A stretch of DNA of 12,881 nt from an uncultured Chthonomonas sp. Lineage in GTDB: Bacteria; Armatimonadota; Chthonomonadetes; Chthonomonadales; CAJBBX01. The first letter of the stretch is position 1, and every line of letters starts with the position of its first letter. Both the position numbers and the translations under genes were made by a program. The stretch is taken from assembly GCA_903886985.1 (NCBI GenBank), contig CAISOI010000766.1, positions 1-12,881 on the forward strand. Direction: 5' to 3'. Of this stretch, positions 4,387 to 12,464 are shown one piece after another. The notes beneath the pieces are model-generated. The model was not told the DNA's origin. It made no database searches and was given only the letters and a program-made list of their open reading frames with translations.

Positions 4387-6573
4387 ATGCGCGCCCTTTA
4401 CCGATTGCTTATCGCCTCAGGCATCATTCACATTGGGATCATGTACTCACAAGCTGCGATTGCACAGTCCCAAGAGCCTCTGTCCCTCCTCCAGATCGAG
4501 AAAGTGCAACTTCAGGGTTTCACCTCAGCCGTACCTGTTTATCGATTGTCGTCGGAATTCGCCTCGTCTGGAGTCTCACTCGGCGGGATTGGTGCGGGTT
4601 TTATCGATCTGCGACCGGATGGCAAGTTCCATGAATCGGCAATGCGCAACAACTGGCTGGCAACCAAACCGCCCCCACCTATGCGCCTCAATCTGACGAT
4701 TGGCACTGGCAAAGATGCTCGGTCCTATACTCTGCTTTCCTCACTTCCTGAAGACCATACAGCGGTAACTGAATATGTGGGGCACTTTCCCATCGCAGAC
4801 CTCTCTTACCGAGCTATAGGAGACTCCGGTCTTAAGGTCGATATCCGAGCCTTCTCCGCGTTTATTCCGGGCAGCCTGAATCTGTCGGCATACCCGGGTG
4901 CAATTATCGGATTGCGCATTCAGAATTCAGGAAAAGTGAGCCAGCATCTCTCGATTGCGTTCGACTGTAGGAACGATCTGGAGCGTGACACTTTGCAGCA
5001 ACCCCCAGCCAAATGGACACTTTCCTCAATAAAGTCTCAAGACACTGTGGGATTTGGTCTCGGTTCGACCTCGGCCCGAGGCGGCTACGCCCTTGCTGCA
5101 TCCCCAAAGGGTTGGTCTGCTCACGCGGGATTGGTTGCAGGTTCGAAAGAGGGTGAGCGTGGCGCAATTATGCTCACGGGCGAAATTAGCCCCGGCGAGG
5201 AGAAGCACGCCGATTTCTCTTTCACGTGGTATTTTCCATCGTGGCAAAAATCAAATGGTGCGCAGGCAACCAATCGCTATTCCCTAACTCAGATCGATGC
5301 GTCGTCCGTATGCCAGTTTCTCCTGGCAAATCGCGCCGCGTTGGAGCGCGCCATAGTTCTTTGGCAGCAGGCTATTTATGCGCGAGAGATACCGGATTGG
5401 ATGAAAGACGCTCTTATTAATTCGCTGTACCTGATGGTGCGCAAAAGCGTTCTGCTGGAAGATGGTCGTTTGCTCTTCTGGGAATCGCTGGCGGGCAGTA
5501 ATGTGTGCCAATCGCTCACGACTCAGCTCTTTTATTCCGCGCCAATACTCTTGATGTTTCCAGACCTTCAAAAACAGTCACTGATGGAATTCTCAAAATT
5601 GCAGACCTCGGACGGTCAAATCCCATCTTTTCTCACCGGATATTGCACCACAACTCTGGACCCCAATAAATATCAGAAGACGATAGGCTCCGCCATATTT
5701 TCGCTGCTCTGCTGGCAGACAATTTCAGCTACAGGGGATAAGGCGTTCGCCTCCTCCATCTATCCATCGGCAAAGCGCGCCATTCAATTTATGATGACGC
5801 TGGATACGGATGGAGACGGACTGATCAATGAACATCCGGATGAACCAAATGGAACTCCCTCGAACCATTTTCTGGACAATTGGCCGTGGCACGGAACATC
5901 CGCACCCGTTGCAGGTCTGGGGCTTGCAGCTCTTTCTGCTGGCAGCGCAATGGCGAAATCCCAGCGTGATACGGAGTTTGAAGGCTGGTGCAATGAACGA
6001 CTCGCTAAGAGCAAGGCTAAATTTGAGACCGATCTTTACACAGGCAGTTACTATCGCCTCTTTACAGATCCCGACAGCTTCAAACAGAGCGACACAATTT
6101 ATGCGAATCAACTCTTGGGATACGTTCAAACATCGCTATCCGGCAACGAAGCGTTTTTACCAGATGAACATATTCAGTCTGCATTAAAAACAGTTCTTGC
6201 GAAAAATCGATCTTCGAGCGGTTTGGGAGTGATCGCCGGAGTAGGTGCGGATGGACTCCCTGACCCCTCCGGCGCGGCTCAATCCAGCGAAGTTGTGTCA
6301 TCGGATGTTTACAGCCTCTTGCTTGCGGGGCTCTACGCAACTAAACAGAACGGCGATCAGGAGACCCGGCAGAGTGCACTATTACTCGCGCAGAGAACCT
6401 ATGAAGCAGTGGTTTCGCAGGGGAACGGATGGGCACTTCCTTTTGTACAAAGTGCGAAAACGGGGAAGAATATATCAGGCGCGCATACCACCTCGAACCT
6501 AATATTGTGGGCAATTCCACTGGCATACGAAGGCGCTTCGCTGCAAGGACGGGCGTGGGTTGGGAAACGTTAA
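4387..6573 (+). CDS. Secreted GH116-type glycoside hydrolase (GBA2/DUF608-like), divergent
   Basis: This 728-residue protein has the two-domain layout of GH116, the family of bacterial beta-glucosidases and human glucosylceramidase GBA2. A signal peptide spans about residues 1-26 (ending SQAAIA-Q), so it is exported. The N-terminal beta domain holds GVSLGGIGAGFIDLRPDGK (62-80) and YPGAIIGLRI (169-178). The C-terminal alpha/alpha-barrel spans about 320-715. By alignment from memory with GBA2, the nucleophile is Glu366 in LLFWES and the acid/base is Asp497 in FLDNWPWHG; QSSEV (632-636) matches the conserved QSDEV. The usual DVxFY after the nucleophile is TTQLFY here, so the substrate may differ from beta-glucosides. 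Asp-rich DTDGDGLINEH (473-483) is also typical. It has no ribosome binding site (see the promoter at 4352-4380), is divergent from GH127 and convergent with kynB. Confidence 0.85.
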   Translation: MRALYRLLIASGIIHIGIMYSQAAIAQSQEPLSLLQIEKVQLQGFTSAVPVYRLSSEFASSGVSLGGIGAGFIDLRPDGKFHESAMRNNWLATKPPPPMRLNLTIGTGKDARSYTLLSSLPEDHTAVTEYVGHFPIADLSYRAIGDSGLKVDIRAFSAFIPGSLNLSAYPGAIIGLRIQNSGKVSQHLSIAFDCRNDLERDTLQQPPAKWTLSSIKSQDTVGFGLGSTSARGGYALAASPKGWSAHAGLVAGSKEGERGAIMLTGEISPGEEKHADFSFTWYFPSWQKSNGAQATNRYSLTQIDASSVCQFLLANRAALERAIVLWQQAIYAREIPDWMKDALINSLYLMVRKSVLLEDGRLLFWESLAGSNVCQSLTTQLFYSAPILLMFPDLQKQSLMEFSKLQTSDGQIPSFLTGYCTTTLDPNKYQKTIGSAIFSLLCWQTISATGDKAFASSIYPSAKRAIQFMMTLDTDGDGLINEHPDEPNGTPSNHFLDNWPWHGTSAPVAGLGLAALSAGSAMAKSQRDTEFEGWCNERLAKSKAKFETDLYTGSYYRLFTDPDSFKQSDTIYANQLLGYVQTSLSGNEAFLPDEHIQSALKTVLAKNRSSSGLGVIAGVGADGLPDPSGAAQSSEVVSSDVYSLLLAGLYATKQNGDQETRQSALLLAQRTYEAVVSQGNGWALPFVQSAKTGKNISGAHTTSNLILWAIPLAYEGASLQGRAWVGKR
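6570..6573. other. Interlocked convergent stop codons
   Basis: The palindrome TTAA provides TAA to both genes: 6571-6573 for GH116 on the plus strand and 6570-6572 for kynB on the minus strand. There is no intergenic space and no visible bidirectional terminator, so transcripts from both sides must run into the opposite gene. Confidence 0.9.
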
Positions 6574-7187
6574 AGGGCTCGCAGGATGGCACGAACAGGG
6601 GACCCATCCGCACCTATAATCTTTAAAGGCAGGGCGATTAATTCGTAAATACCTTCTGGTACGCCAACCAGATTTAACGACTCCAAAATCTGAATTCCCC
6701 ACGCTCCCAGAGCATTATGATTGGGCAAGTCTTTGCTCGTAATTTGGTCCACAGAGGGGACATCCACGCCCAGCAGCAGTACGCCCGCTTCGCCAAGATA
6801 CTTTATTAATTCATGAGAAACCAGTGGTATTTTTGCTGGAAAACTCTCGCCTTCCTTCCACCGATCCGTGCGAATTATTAACCGTTTGGCAACCGCAAAA
6901 TTGAGATAGAGAACATCCGCAACGGTTATTGTCTCTTTGTTAGGGATATGAAGAACGTGTGCCGGACCGACAAATGGTTCCAACGTCAGCTTGTCTATTG
7001 TTGCCCCATCGGAAGAATAGTGAAAAGGAGCGTCAATATGCGCACCGGAATGGAGGCTGAGGGAGATACTGCCGAGATTTACGGACTCTCCCGCACTGAT
7101 TGAGGCATTCTTGGTCAGTTCGACCGGTGCATCGCCGGGCCAAACTACGGTATCAACTGCGAGCCTGCGGGAAATATCGTAAATCAT
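6570..7187 (-). CDS. kynB: Kynurenine formamidase (cyclase family)
   Basis: A 205-residue metal-dependent hydrolase that converts N-formylkynurenine to kynurenine plus formate, the second step of tryptophan catabolism; it acts in the cytoplasm. Length and motifs match bacterial KynB: MIYDISRRL and VWPGD at the N-terminus, the zinc motif HSGAHIDAPFHY (His46, His50, Asp52), His157 in NHNALG, Glu169 in ILESL, and the C-terminal YELIALPLKIIGADGSPVRA. The start is placed at ATG 7187, 13 nt after the kynU stop. An in-frame extension to 7331 would overlap kynU and lacks family similarity. The ribosome binding site is poor, suggesting translation coupled to kynU. No tryptophan dioxygenase (kynA) is in the window. 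The stop codon interlocks with that of the convergent GH116 gene. Confidence 0.9.
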   Translation of the reverse strand: MIYDISRRLAVDTVVWPGDAPVELTKNASISAGESVNLGSISLSLHSGAHIDAPFHYSSDGATIDKLTLEPFVGPAHVLHIPNKETITVADVLYLNFAVAKRLIIRTDRWKEGESFPAKIPLVSHELIKYLGEAGVLLLGVDVPSVDQITSKDLPNHNALGAWGIQILESLNLVGVPEGIYELIALPLKIIGADGSPVRAILRAL

Positions 7188-7200
7188 CTGCGATCTACTT

Positions 7201-8469
7201 TCAGGTAACAACTCCTCGCGAGACAGGGACGGTTTCGAACTCTCGGTCTCGAACGATTTGTGCCAAAGTCTTGACGGTGATGGTGCAATCTTCAAACGAA
7301 TTATAGAGCGCAACGGGTGCGAGTCGAACAATATTATTCGGTCGGTAGTCTGGGATAATACCTTTTGTTCGCAAGACCTGACAAATTCGCATTGCTTCGG
7401 GGTGCTTTAATGAGACATGACCGCCGCGATAATCTGGTTCTCTGGGCGTTACGAGTTCAAATCCTAATGGTTCAAGCTGCAATTCGAAGAGTGCGATAAG
7501 GTAATCCGTCAGTGCCAGCGAGCGAGATCGAATCCAGGGAATGCCTGCCTCAGAGACTAGAGACAAACTGCCAACTAACGGTGCCATACTCAGAATATTG
7601 GGCGTGCCGACCTGGAACCTGCCCGCGTTCGATGCCAGAGGGATATCGTCCGAAAAATCAAACTGTCGGGATTTATCGGCGCCAAACCAACCAGTAAGGG
7701 CTGGAATCGCCTCGAAATGCTTCTGATTTATATAGATGCCACCTGCTGCACCCGGGCCGCCATTGAGATATTTGTAGCCACACCAAACGGCAAAATCGAC
7801 ACCCCACGCATCTAAACTATGCTGTAATGCGCCAATCGAGTGTGAGAGATCAAGACCGATGACAGCACCTTTGGCTCGAGCTGCTGCGCTAAGTTTGCCC
7901 ATGTCGAGCAACTGCCCAGTTGTGTACACAACTGAGGGTAGGAGGACGAGAGCAATATCATCGGTAATTGCGTTGATAATCTTCTCTTCGTCGAGGTATC
8001 CGTTGGAGTCCGGCGAGACTAACTTGAGATGTTCTTCGGGCGACAGCCCCTTTGATCTCAAAACGGATTTGATTGCCATTAGGTCGGAAGGAAATGCTCC
8101 GGCATCGCATAAAATTTTGTTGCAGTCCAATGATGGATCAAAAAGCGTTCCTACTGCCTGAATCAGGTTTATCGTGGTTGAATTGGTGACAATAACTTCA
8201 CTGGCACTTGCCCCGATAAGCTCCGCCTGCAATGCTCCCAACTGCTCCGCAAGCCCGAACCATTGGGGATTGGCTTCGGTCCAACCTTGTACTCCCAATG
8301 TGCGCCAATCTGCAACAACGCGATTTAAAGCATCCTCTGCGGGCCTACACAATAACCCCAGCGAATTGCCATCCATATAGATTTGACCGTCCGGCACATA
8401 GAACTGTGATCGGAAATACCTAGCACGTTCATCCTCGGAGGGTTCTGCTATATGTTGATCGTTGAGCAT
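7201..8469 (-). CDS. kynU: Kynureninase
   Basis: A 422-residue PLP-dependent hydrolase that cleaves kynurenine to anthranilate and alanine (or 3-hydroxykynurenine to 3-hydroxyanthranilate); cytoplasmic, expected homodimer. Motifs: YMDGNSLGLL (31-40), FPSD (126-129), LDLSH with Asp207 for the PLP ring nitrogen, GYKYLNGGPGA with the Schiff-base Lys233, TGWFG (259-263), GTPN (288-291) and the C-terminal IVRLAPVALYNSFED (380-394). Length fits the family when translation starts at ATG 8469, 1 nt after the stop of the upstream ligase gene; a longer frame to 8568 would only overlap that gene. A GGGAG lies 12 nt upstream but inside a small hairpin (8474-8488), so coupling to the ligase gene is likely. 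kynB follows 13 nt downstream. Confidence 0.93.
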   Translation of the reverse strand: MLNDQHIAEPSEDERARYFRSQFYVPDGQIYMDGNSLGLLCRPAEDALNRVVADWRTLGVQGWTEANPQWFGLAEQLGALQAELIGASASEVIVTNSTTINLIQAVGTLFDPSLDCNKILCDAGAFPSDLMAIKSVLRSKGLSPEEHLKLVSPDSNGYLDEEKIINAITDDIALVLLPSVVYTTGQLLDMGKLSAAARAKGAVIGLDLSHSIGALQHSLDAWGVDFAVWCGYKYLNGGPGAAGGIYINQKHFEAIPALTGWFGADKSRQFDFSDDIPLASNAGRFQVGTPNILSMAPLVGSLSLVSEAGIPWIRSRSLALTDYLIALFELQLEPLGFELVTPREPDYRGGHVSLKHPEAMRICQVLRTKGIIPDYRPNNIVRLAPVALYNSFEDCTITVKTLAQIVRDREFETVPVSRGVVT

Positions 8470-8470
8470 A

Positions 8471-10681
8471 TTACTGGGGAGCTCCCAGAGGGTTTGCTGC
8501 GGGTTTGGCGTCAAATTCTGTGCGCTCTGTGCGGAATTTATCCAGACGTAATTTTGTCTTCTCCGCATCCGCTAATTTACCGCTCTTCTGCTGCAACTGC
8601 ATAAGCTGATCGAGGGCGTGGTCAAAAGTATCCGATGTCAGTTTTCGGATTTCCAGCTTAATTCGTAACGACGCCATCAATAGATTGCGCTCGTCCCAAA
8701 AGGCACTCAAGACCTTGATAGAGTTCTCAAAATCCCTCTCCGCTTCTGAATCGGCTTTCCCGGCAAAATGATCTCCGAGTTTTGCATAACAGACTCCATA
8801 CTCCCAATCCTCAATCTCTGGCATGGCACGTATTTGCCCCACTGGAGAATTGTAGAGTTTCGCCATGTCATTGTATACTTCAACCGCTTTTGCTTCCTGT
8901 CCTAATTCCTGTTCGCATGCCGCAAGTTGCAGCAGATTCTGTAAGTTTGTGGGTTGCAAATCACGTGACTGTTGGAAATAGGGAAGAGCCTCCGCTGGGC
9001 GCTTCAAAAATGATAGGAACTTGCCAAAACGGTAGGTGGACTTGCTCGTTGCATGTATCTCTAGCAACTTTCGATAGGTCGCCTCGGTATCGGCATAGTT
9101 GCCCGTGGCGGCCTGCAACTCCGCGAGGCTGAGCCGATAATCTATATTGCGCCCATCGATGGAGATTGCCGATTTGTATTCGTCGATAGCATTCGAAATT
9201 GCCTGTTTGGACTCGCTTGCTGAACCAGATTGCGCCAGTGACCGTGCCTTTTCAAAATCAGCGGCGGCGGCAGTCGCCGTGACTCTTCCCACGGCAATAG
9301 GACCATACACCACCAGTACCACTGCACCGGGTAACCATACCAATAATCGAGTTATGCTCTTGGGTTTATTCTCAGCAGTTGTTTGTGCCTCACCCGATTG
9401 CGCAAGACCGCGTAATAGTCCAACATTCACGGCGAGCAGAAAAGTTGCTGCAGGCACATAGAGGTCCGAATCGAAAAGATTGTGAAAGAGTGCTCCTACA
9501 ATTGCCGCCGCTCCCGCCGCAATGATGATAGGTCGGACGGAATGAGTTACAATTTCTGCTTTCTCGTGATCCTCTGATATCGGCTTTGGCTTTCGCCTGA
9601 CTGACAAAGTAACGGTTCCGATTAACCCAACCACCAGAAATATTGCGCCCGGTATCCCTATCTCCGATGCCACCTGAAGAAATGATCCGTGCCCGTGCTG
9701 GGTATAACCCACGACAGCATATTTGGGATATGCCGCCTCGAATGCCCCGAGGCCAGAACCCGTAAACGGATGCGCAGTTGCCATTTTTGCTGTTCCGCGC
9801 CAGGTTAGCAATCGGAATTTAGCGGAGTAATTTTCAGCGCCAGAAGAGACCAATCGAGAAAAAATCGGTTTACCCGCCGCAATGAGCACCACTCCCATTA
9901 CGATCGCAATGGCCATGCCACTCTTGCGGGCTTTGGGGGATAACACTCCGCTGGTTAACACAATGGCACCAAACATGAGTGCTTCAATAACCATTGCTGC
10001 CAAACCCAGTCTCGAACCGGTCAACACAAGACACGAGGCTTGTGATAGCAGACCAATTCCCGCCAGCGCCTTCCCAACGGGTCGCGTGACTACCAAGAAG
10101 AGAGCTGCGGCAGCAGGAATCGTGAGGATTAGATACCCTGCAAGAAAATCCGGATTTGTGAAATTACCAAAGACCCGCCATAGAGGATTGTGGTTTTGTA
10201 CCTCGGCGAGATACTCATTCAATCCCAGCAATGCGATGAGAGATGCCGCAATGGTCACAATGCTGATTACGGCAACAGCACCAACGGATTTGCGACTCTG
10301 TCGGCATACCACAATTCCCAAAAGAGAGGCAGACAGCACAAACGCAAAGGTACTCCAACTTGCATAACTATCTCGAGAGCTGATGATTGAAAATCCGCAA
10401 AAGGCAACAAAGAGTGCAAAGCTAATCCCGATTTTGCCGGGCCGCAAATTCGCATTTTCTGCCGAGCTTCCGGCAGCAAATCCGATTGCCGCAAGTACTG
10501 ATGCGACAAACACACCTACCAGTGCAAGAAACGTAGAATATCCCGGCGAGATCGCAGGACGATCGTATATCACTCCGCCACCGAGACTGATGACCAGAAC
10601 GATCAACCCGATGAGAAACTGAAACGGGGAAATATTGAAACCAAATAGTCCTTGTTCTTCAATTGTTTTTTTGCTGCTCAT
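8471..10681 (-). CDS. O-antigen ligase/polymerase-like membrane protein with C-terminal TPR domain
   Basis: A 736-residue inner-membrane protein of the Wzy_C/WaaL type, which transfers or polymerises undecaprenyl-linked glycans on the periplasmic side. About ten hydrophobic segments fill residues 18-425, with one more at about 444-463. The family signature is present: LTGSRLGLAAM (220-230, conserved Arg224), then the periplasmic loop with HPFTGSGLGAF (304-314) and QHGHGSFLQVASEIGIPG (328-345, His329 and His331). From about residue 470 the soluble part is helical with tetratricopeptide-like repeats (for example 495-545, 545-575, 580-610). It probably serves protein contacts. Start ATG 10681 follows the upstream GT2 stop with no gap (TAG-ATG). 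Whether it is a ligase for lipid A, a polymerase or a protein O-glycosyltransferase cannot be told from sequence. Confidence 0.88.
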   Translation of the reverse strand: MSSKKTIEEQGLFGFNISPFQFLIGLIVLVISLGGGVIYDRPAISPGYSTFLALVGVFVASVLAAIGFAAGSSAENANLRPGKIGISFALFVAFCGFSIISSRDSYASWSTFAFVLSASLLGIVVCRQSRKSVGAVAVISIVTIAASLIALLGLNEYLAEVQNHNPLWRVFGNFTNPDFLAGYLILTIPAAAALFLVVTRPVGKALAGIGLLSQASCLVLTGSRLGLAAMVIEALMFGAIVLTSGVLSPKARKSGMAIAIVMGVVLIAAGKPIFSRLVSSGAENYSAKFRLLTWRGTAKMATAHPFTGSGLGAFEAAYPKYAVVGYTQHGHGSFLQVASEIGIPGAIFLVVGLIGTVTLSVRRKPKPISEDHEKAEIVTHSVRPIIIAAGAAAIVGALFHNLFDSDLYVPAATFLLAVNVGLLRGLAQSGEAQTTAENKPKSITRLLVWLPGAVVLVVYGPIAVGRVTATAAAADFEKARSLAQSGSASESKQAISNAIDEYKSAISIDGRNIDYRLSLAELQAATGNYADTEATYRKLLEIHATSKSTYRFGKFLSFLKRPAEALPYFQQSRDLQPTNLQNLLQLAACEQELGQEAKAVEVYNDMAKLYNSPVGQIRAMPEIEDWEYGVCYAKLGDHFAGKADSEAERDFENSIKVLSAFWDERNLLMASLRIKLEIRKLTSDTFDHALDQLMQLQQKSGKLADAEKTKLRLDKFRTERTEFDAKPAANPLGAPQ
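8474..8488 (-). repeat. GC-rich hairpin just before kynU
   Basis: The minus-strand RNA can form a 5-bp stem CUGGG/CCCAG around a 5-nt loop, ending immediately before the ligase stop codon and 4 nt before the kynU start. The core GGGAGCTCCC is a perfect palindrome. The only GGGAG near kynU is inside it, so the structure could mask that site until ribosomes finishing the ligase gene open it. It lies in coding sequence and may be coincidental. Confidence 0.35.
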
Positions 10682-11575
10682 CTATTTAGGACCGCGCTTT
10701 CTGCTGTGCTGTCCCGTGACGTTTTTCCATTTGTATCGCAATATCTGGCCGCTCGCGCGCAATACCAACCCCGGAATTATCAATGGACGCACGAAATAGG
10801 AAGTGTTTTTTCGGTAATGCTTCAAATAAAATCGATACATACTGCGGTGAAACGCATAGGTCATTCTGGCAGGCACTTTGGTGGTGCTCCTGCCAATAAT
10901 GTGATAGATCACCGCCTCCGGGAAATAGGTAACTCGACTTCCCATCTGGTGGGCACGATAACAGATATCCACATCCTCACAATACATATAGAACTCTTCA
11001 TCAAAACCGCCTGTTTTCTCAAGCATATCTCGCCGGATCATCAACGCCGCACCTGAGACCCAGTCCACATCGAGCGTAGAAGCATGGTCCCAATCGGACA
11101 TCAAGTAATCCTGCGTAAACCGGTTTTTGGGAAACAGCCTGCCCAGAGGGGTATTTCGGAAGAATCCAGCACCGAGATCCGGAAACCGACGGCAAGAGTA
11201 TTGAAGCGAGCCATCAAGATTCAATAATTTCGGGCCGAGAATAGCGATGTCGGGATTATCATCCATAAAGGAGATCATGCGATCCAACGCATCATCCACG
11301 ACAACGGTATCGGAATTCAGGAAGAGAACGTATCTACCGTTAGTGGCGGGAATGGCGCGATTATTGCCAGCGCAGAAACCCAGATTGGTGGGATGGGCTA
11401 CCAGTGTAACAGTCGGGAATTCCGATTGAACCATCTCTCGACTGCCATCTTCGGATGCATTGTCTGCAAGAATTACCTGAATCGTATGCTTGTAACTCTT
11501 CCCAACGATGGAATTGAGGCAGTCGCGCGTTTCATCCCGCGTGTTCCAGTTCAAAATAATGATCGAAAGGTCCAA
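10682..11575 (-). CDS. GT2 family glycosyltransferase (COG1216, rhamnosyltransferase-like)
   Basis: A 297-residue GT-A fold glycosyltransferase expected to add a sugar from a nucleotide donor to a lipid-linked acceptor at the cytoplasmic face of the membrane. Motifs: LSIIILNWNTR (3-13), ILADNASEDGS (35-45), the metal/nucleotide motif FLNSDT (85-90, a DxD variant), GPKLLNLDGSLQ (114-125), WVSGAALMIRRDMLEKTGGFDEEF (172-195 as a region) and CEDVDICYR (199-207). The C-terminus is basic. The start is TTG 11575-11573 with ribosome binding site TAGGA (11581-11585), which overlaps the stop codon of the preceding gene; no ATG is available nearby. It is paralogous to the next gene upstream, so the pair probably arose by duplication and adds different residues of the same repeat unit. 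Confidence 0.9.
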   Translation of the reverse strand: MDLSIIILNWNTRDETRDCLNSIVGKSYKHTIQVILADNASEDGSREMVQSEFPTVTLVAHPTNLGFCAGNNRAIPATNGRYVLFLNSDTVVVDDALDRMISFMDDNPDIAILGPKLLNLDGSLQYSCRRFPDLGAGFFRNTPLGRLFPKNRFTQDYLMSDWDHASTLDVDWVSGAALMIRRDMLEKTGGFDEEFYMYCEDVDICYRAHQMGSRVTYFPEAVIYHIIGRSTTKVPARMTYAFHRSMYRFYLKHYRKNTSYFVRPLIIPGLVLRASGQILRYKWKNVTGQHSRKRGPK

Positions 11576-11580
11576 CGCAA

Positions 11581-11585
11581 TCCTA
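11581..11585 (-). promoter_or_regulatory. Ribosome binding site overlapping the previous stop, for a TTG start
   Basis: TAGGA on the minus strand contains the TAG stop of the upstream glycosyltransferase and lies 5 nt before TTG 11575. It decides the start of the second glycosyltransferase and implies translational coupling. Confidence 0.6.
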
Positions 11586-12464
11586 CTTTTCTATTTCATT
11601 GGAACGTCGGGATGAGATAACTTTTGCCTGCAGCCAAGATCCGATTACTGCCAGCCAGTAAATGGGCGCAAAGAGTGGGGATGGATAGTGCTTCTTGTAG
11701 AAATCCAACAGCCCTCGGCGGGACTCCCACGCCATCTTTGGTTTTACTTGTCGAGTGCTTCCTCCACCATAGTGGATCACGTCAAAAAGTGGCGCAAAGA
11801 CTATCTTCCAACCGAGCTTTTTCGCACGATAGCACCAGTCTACCTCATTGAAAAAGATCGTAAACTGCTCGTCCAGTAAGCCCACCTGCTCCAGTGTCCT
11901 TCGCGAAATCAGCAGGAATGTCCCCATAGGCTGATCCACTTCTGCCTCGGTCTGATAAGTAAAATAGGTCATTCGATATGCGCCAAAAAGGTGGCTTTTG
12001 GGAAACATTCGGCTCAATCCCGTCGCCTCACAGAGCACTGCAAATGGGTTCGGAAAACCACGAACCGAGCGTTGCACCGAGCCATCCGGATTCACCAGTC
12101 TTACTCCCAACGCACCAACGTCTGATCGAGCCTCCATCCACTCAAAGGCCGTTTTGAGAGAATGATCTGGAAGAATTACATCGGGATTCAACAGAAGTAC
12201 GTACGTGCCACTGCTACGAACCAATCCCTGGTTATTACCTTCGGCATAGCCTGTGTTTGTCTTATTGGCTATCAATTCCACATCCGGGAAACGTTCTCGA
12301 ACGGCCTCAGCGCTGTGATCGCTGGAATTGTTATCCACAACTATCACTTCTACATTGATCTCGCCCATTTGCTTGACGATCGATTCCAACGCCCCCAACA
12401 GATATTCGCGGGTGTTCCAATTGACAATCACAATCGAGAGATCAAATGCGTCTGAGGAGACCAT
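11583..12464 (-). CDS. GT2 family glycosyltransferase (COG1216)
   Basis: A 293-residue GT-A glycosyltransferase for surface polysaccharide synthesis. Visible motifs are LSIVIVNWNTREYL (9-22), VIVVDNNSSD (40-49), LLLNPDV (90-96, DxD-like), GVRLVNPDGSVQRSVRGFPNP (about 120-140 as a region), PMGTFLLISRRTLEQVGLLDE (about 179-199) and FFNEVDWCYRAKKLGW (204-219), then HYGGGST (231-237). A short hydrophobic stretch near 264-277 may associate with the membrane. The ATG at 12464 shares one base with the TAA of the upstream HAD gene (TAATG), and the stop is 7 nt from the next glycosyltransferase. Donor and acceptor sugars cannot be deduced. The NEVD in place of EDVD is a known variation in this group. 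Confidence 0.9.
   Translation of the reverse strand: MVSSDAFDLSIVIVNWNTREYLLGALESIVKQMGEINVEVIVVDNNSSDHSAEAVRERFPDVELIANKTNTGYAEGNNQGLVRSSGTYVLLLNPDVILPDHSLKTAFEWMEARSDVGALGVRLVNPDGSVQRSVRGFPNPFAVLCEATGLSRMFPKSHLFGAYRMTYFTYQTEAEVDQPMGTFLLISRRTLEQVGLLDEQFTIFFNEVDWCYRAKKLGWKIVFAPLFDVIHYGGGSTRQVKPKMAWESRRGLLDFYKKHYPSPLFAPIYWLAVIGSWLQAKVISSRRSNEIEK

Noticed and set aside
7188..7331. N-terminal extension of kynB
   Set aside because: It would overlap kynU by about 130 bp, and the extra residues do not look like the family. MIYDISRRL at 7187 is the usual beginning.
8470..8568. N-terminal extension of kynU
   Set aside because: It lies inside the ligase gene in another frame and contributes no family motif. 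ATG 8469 gives the usual length.
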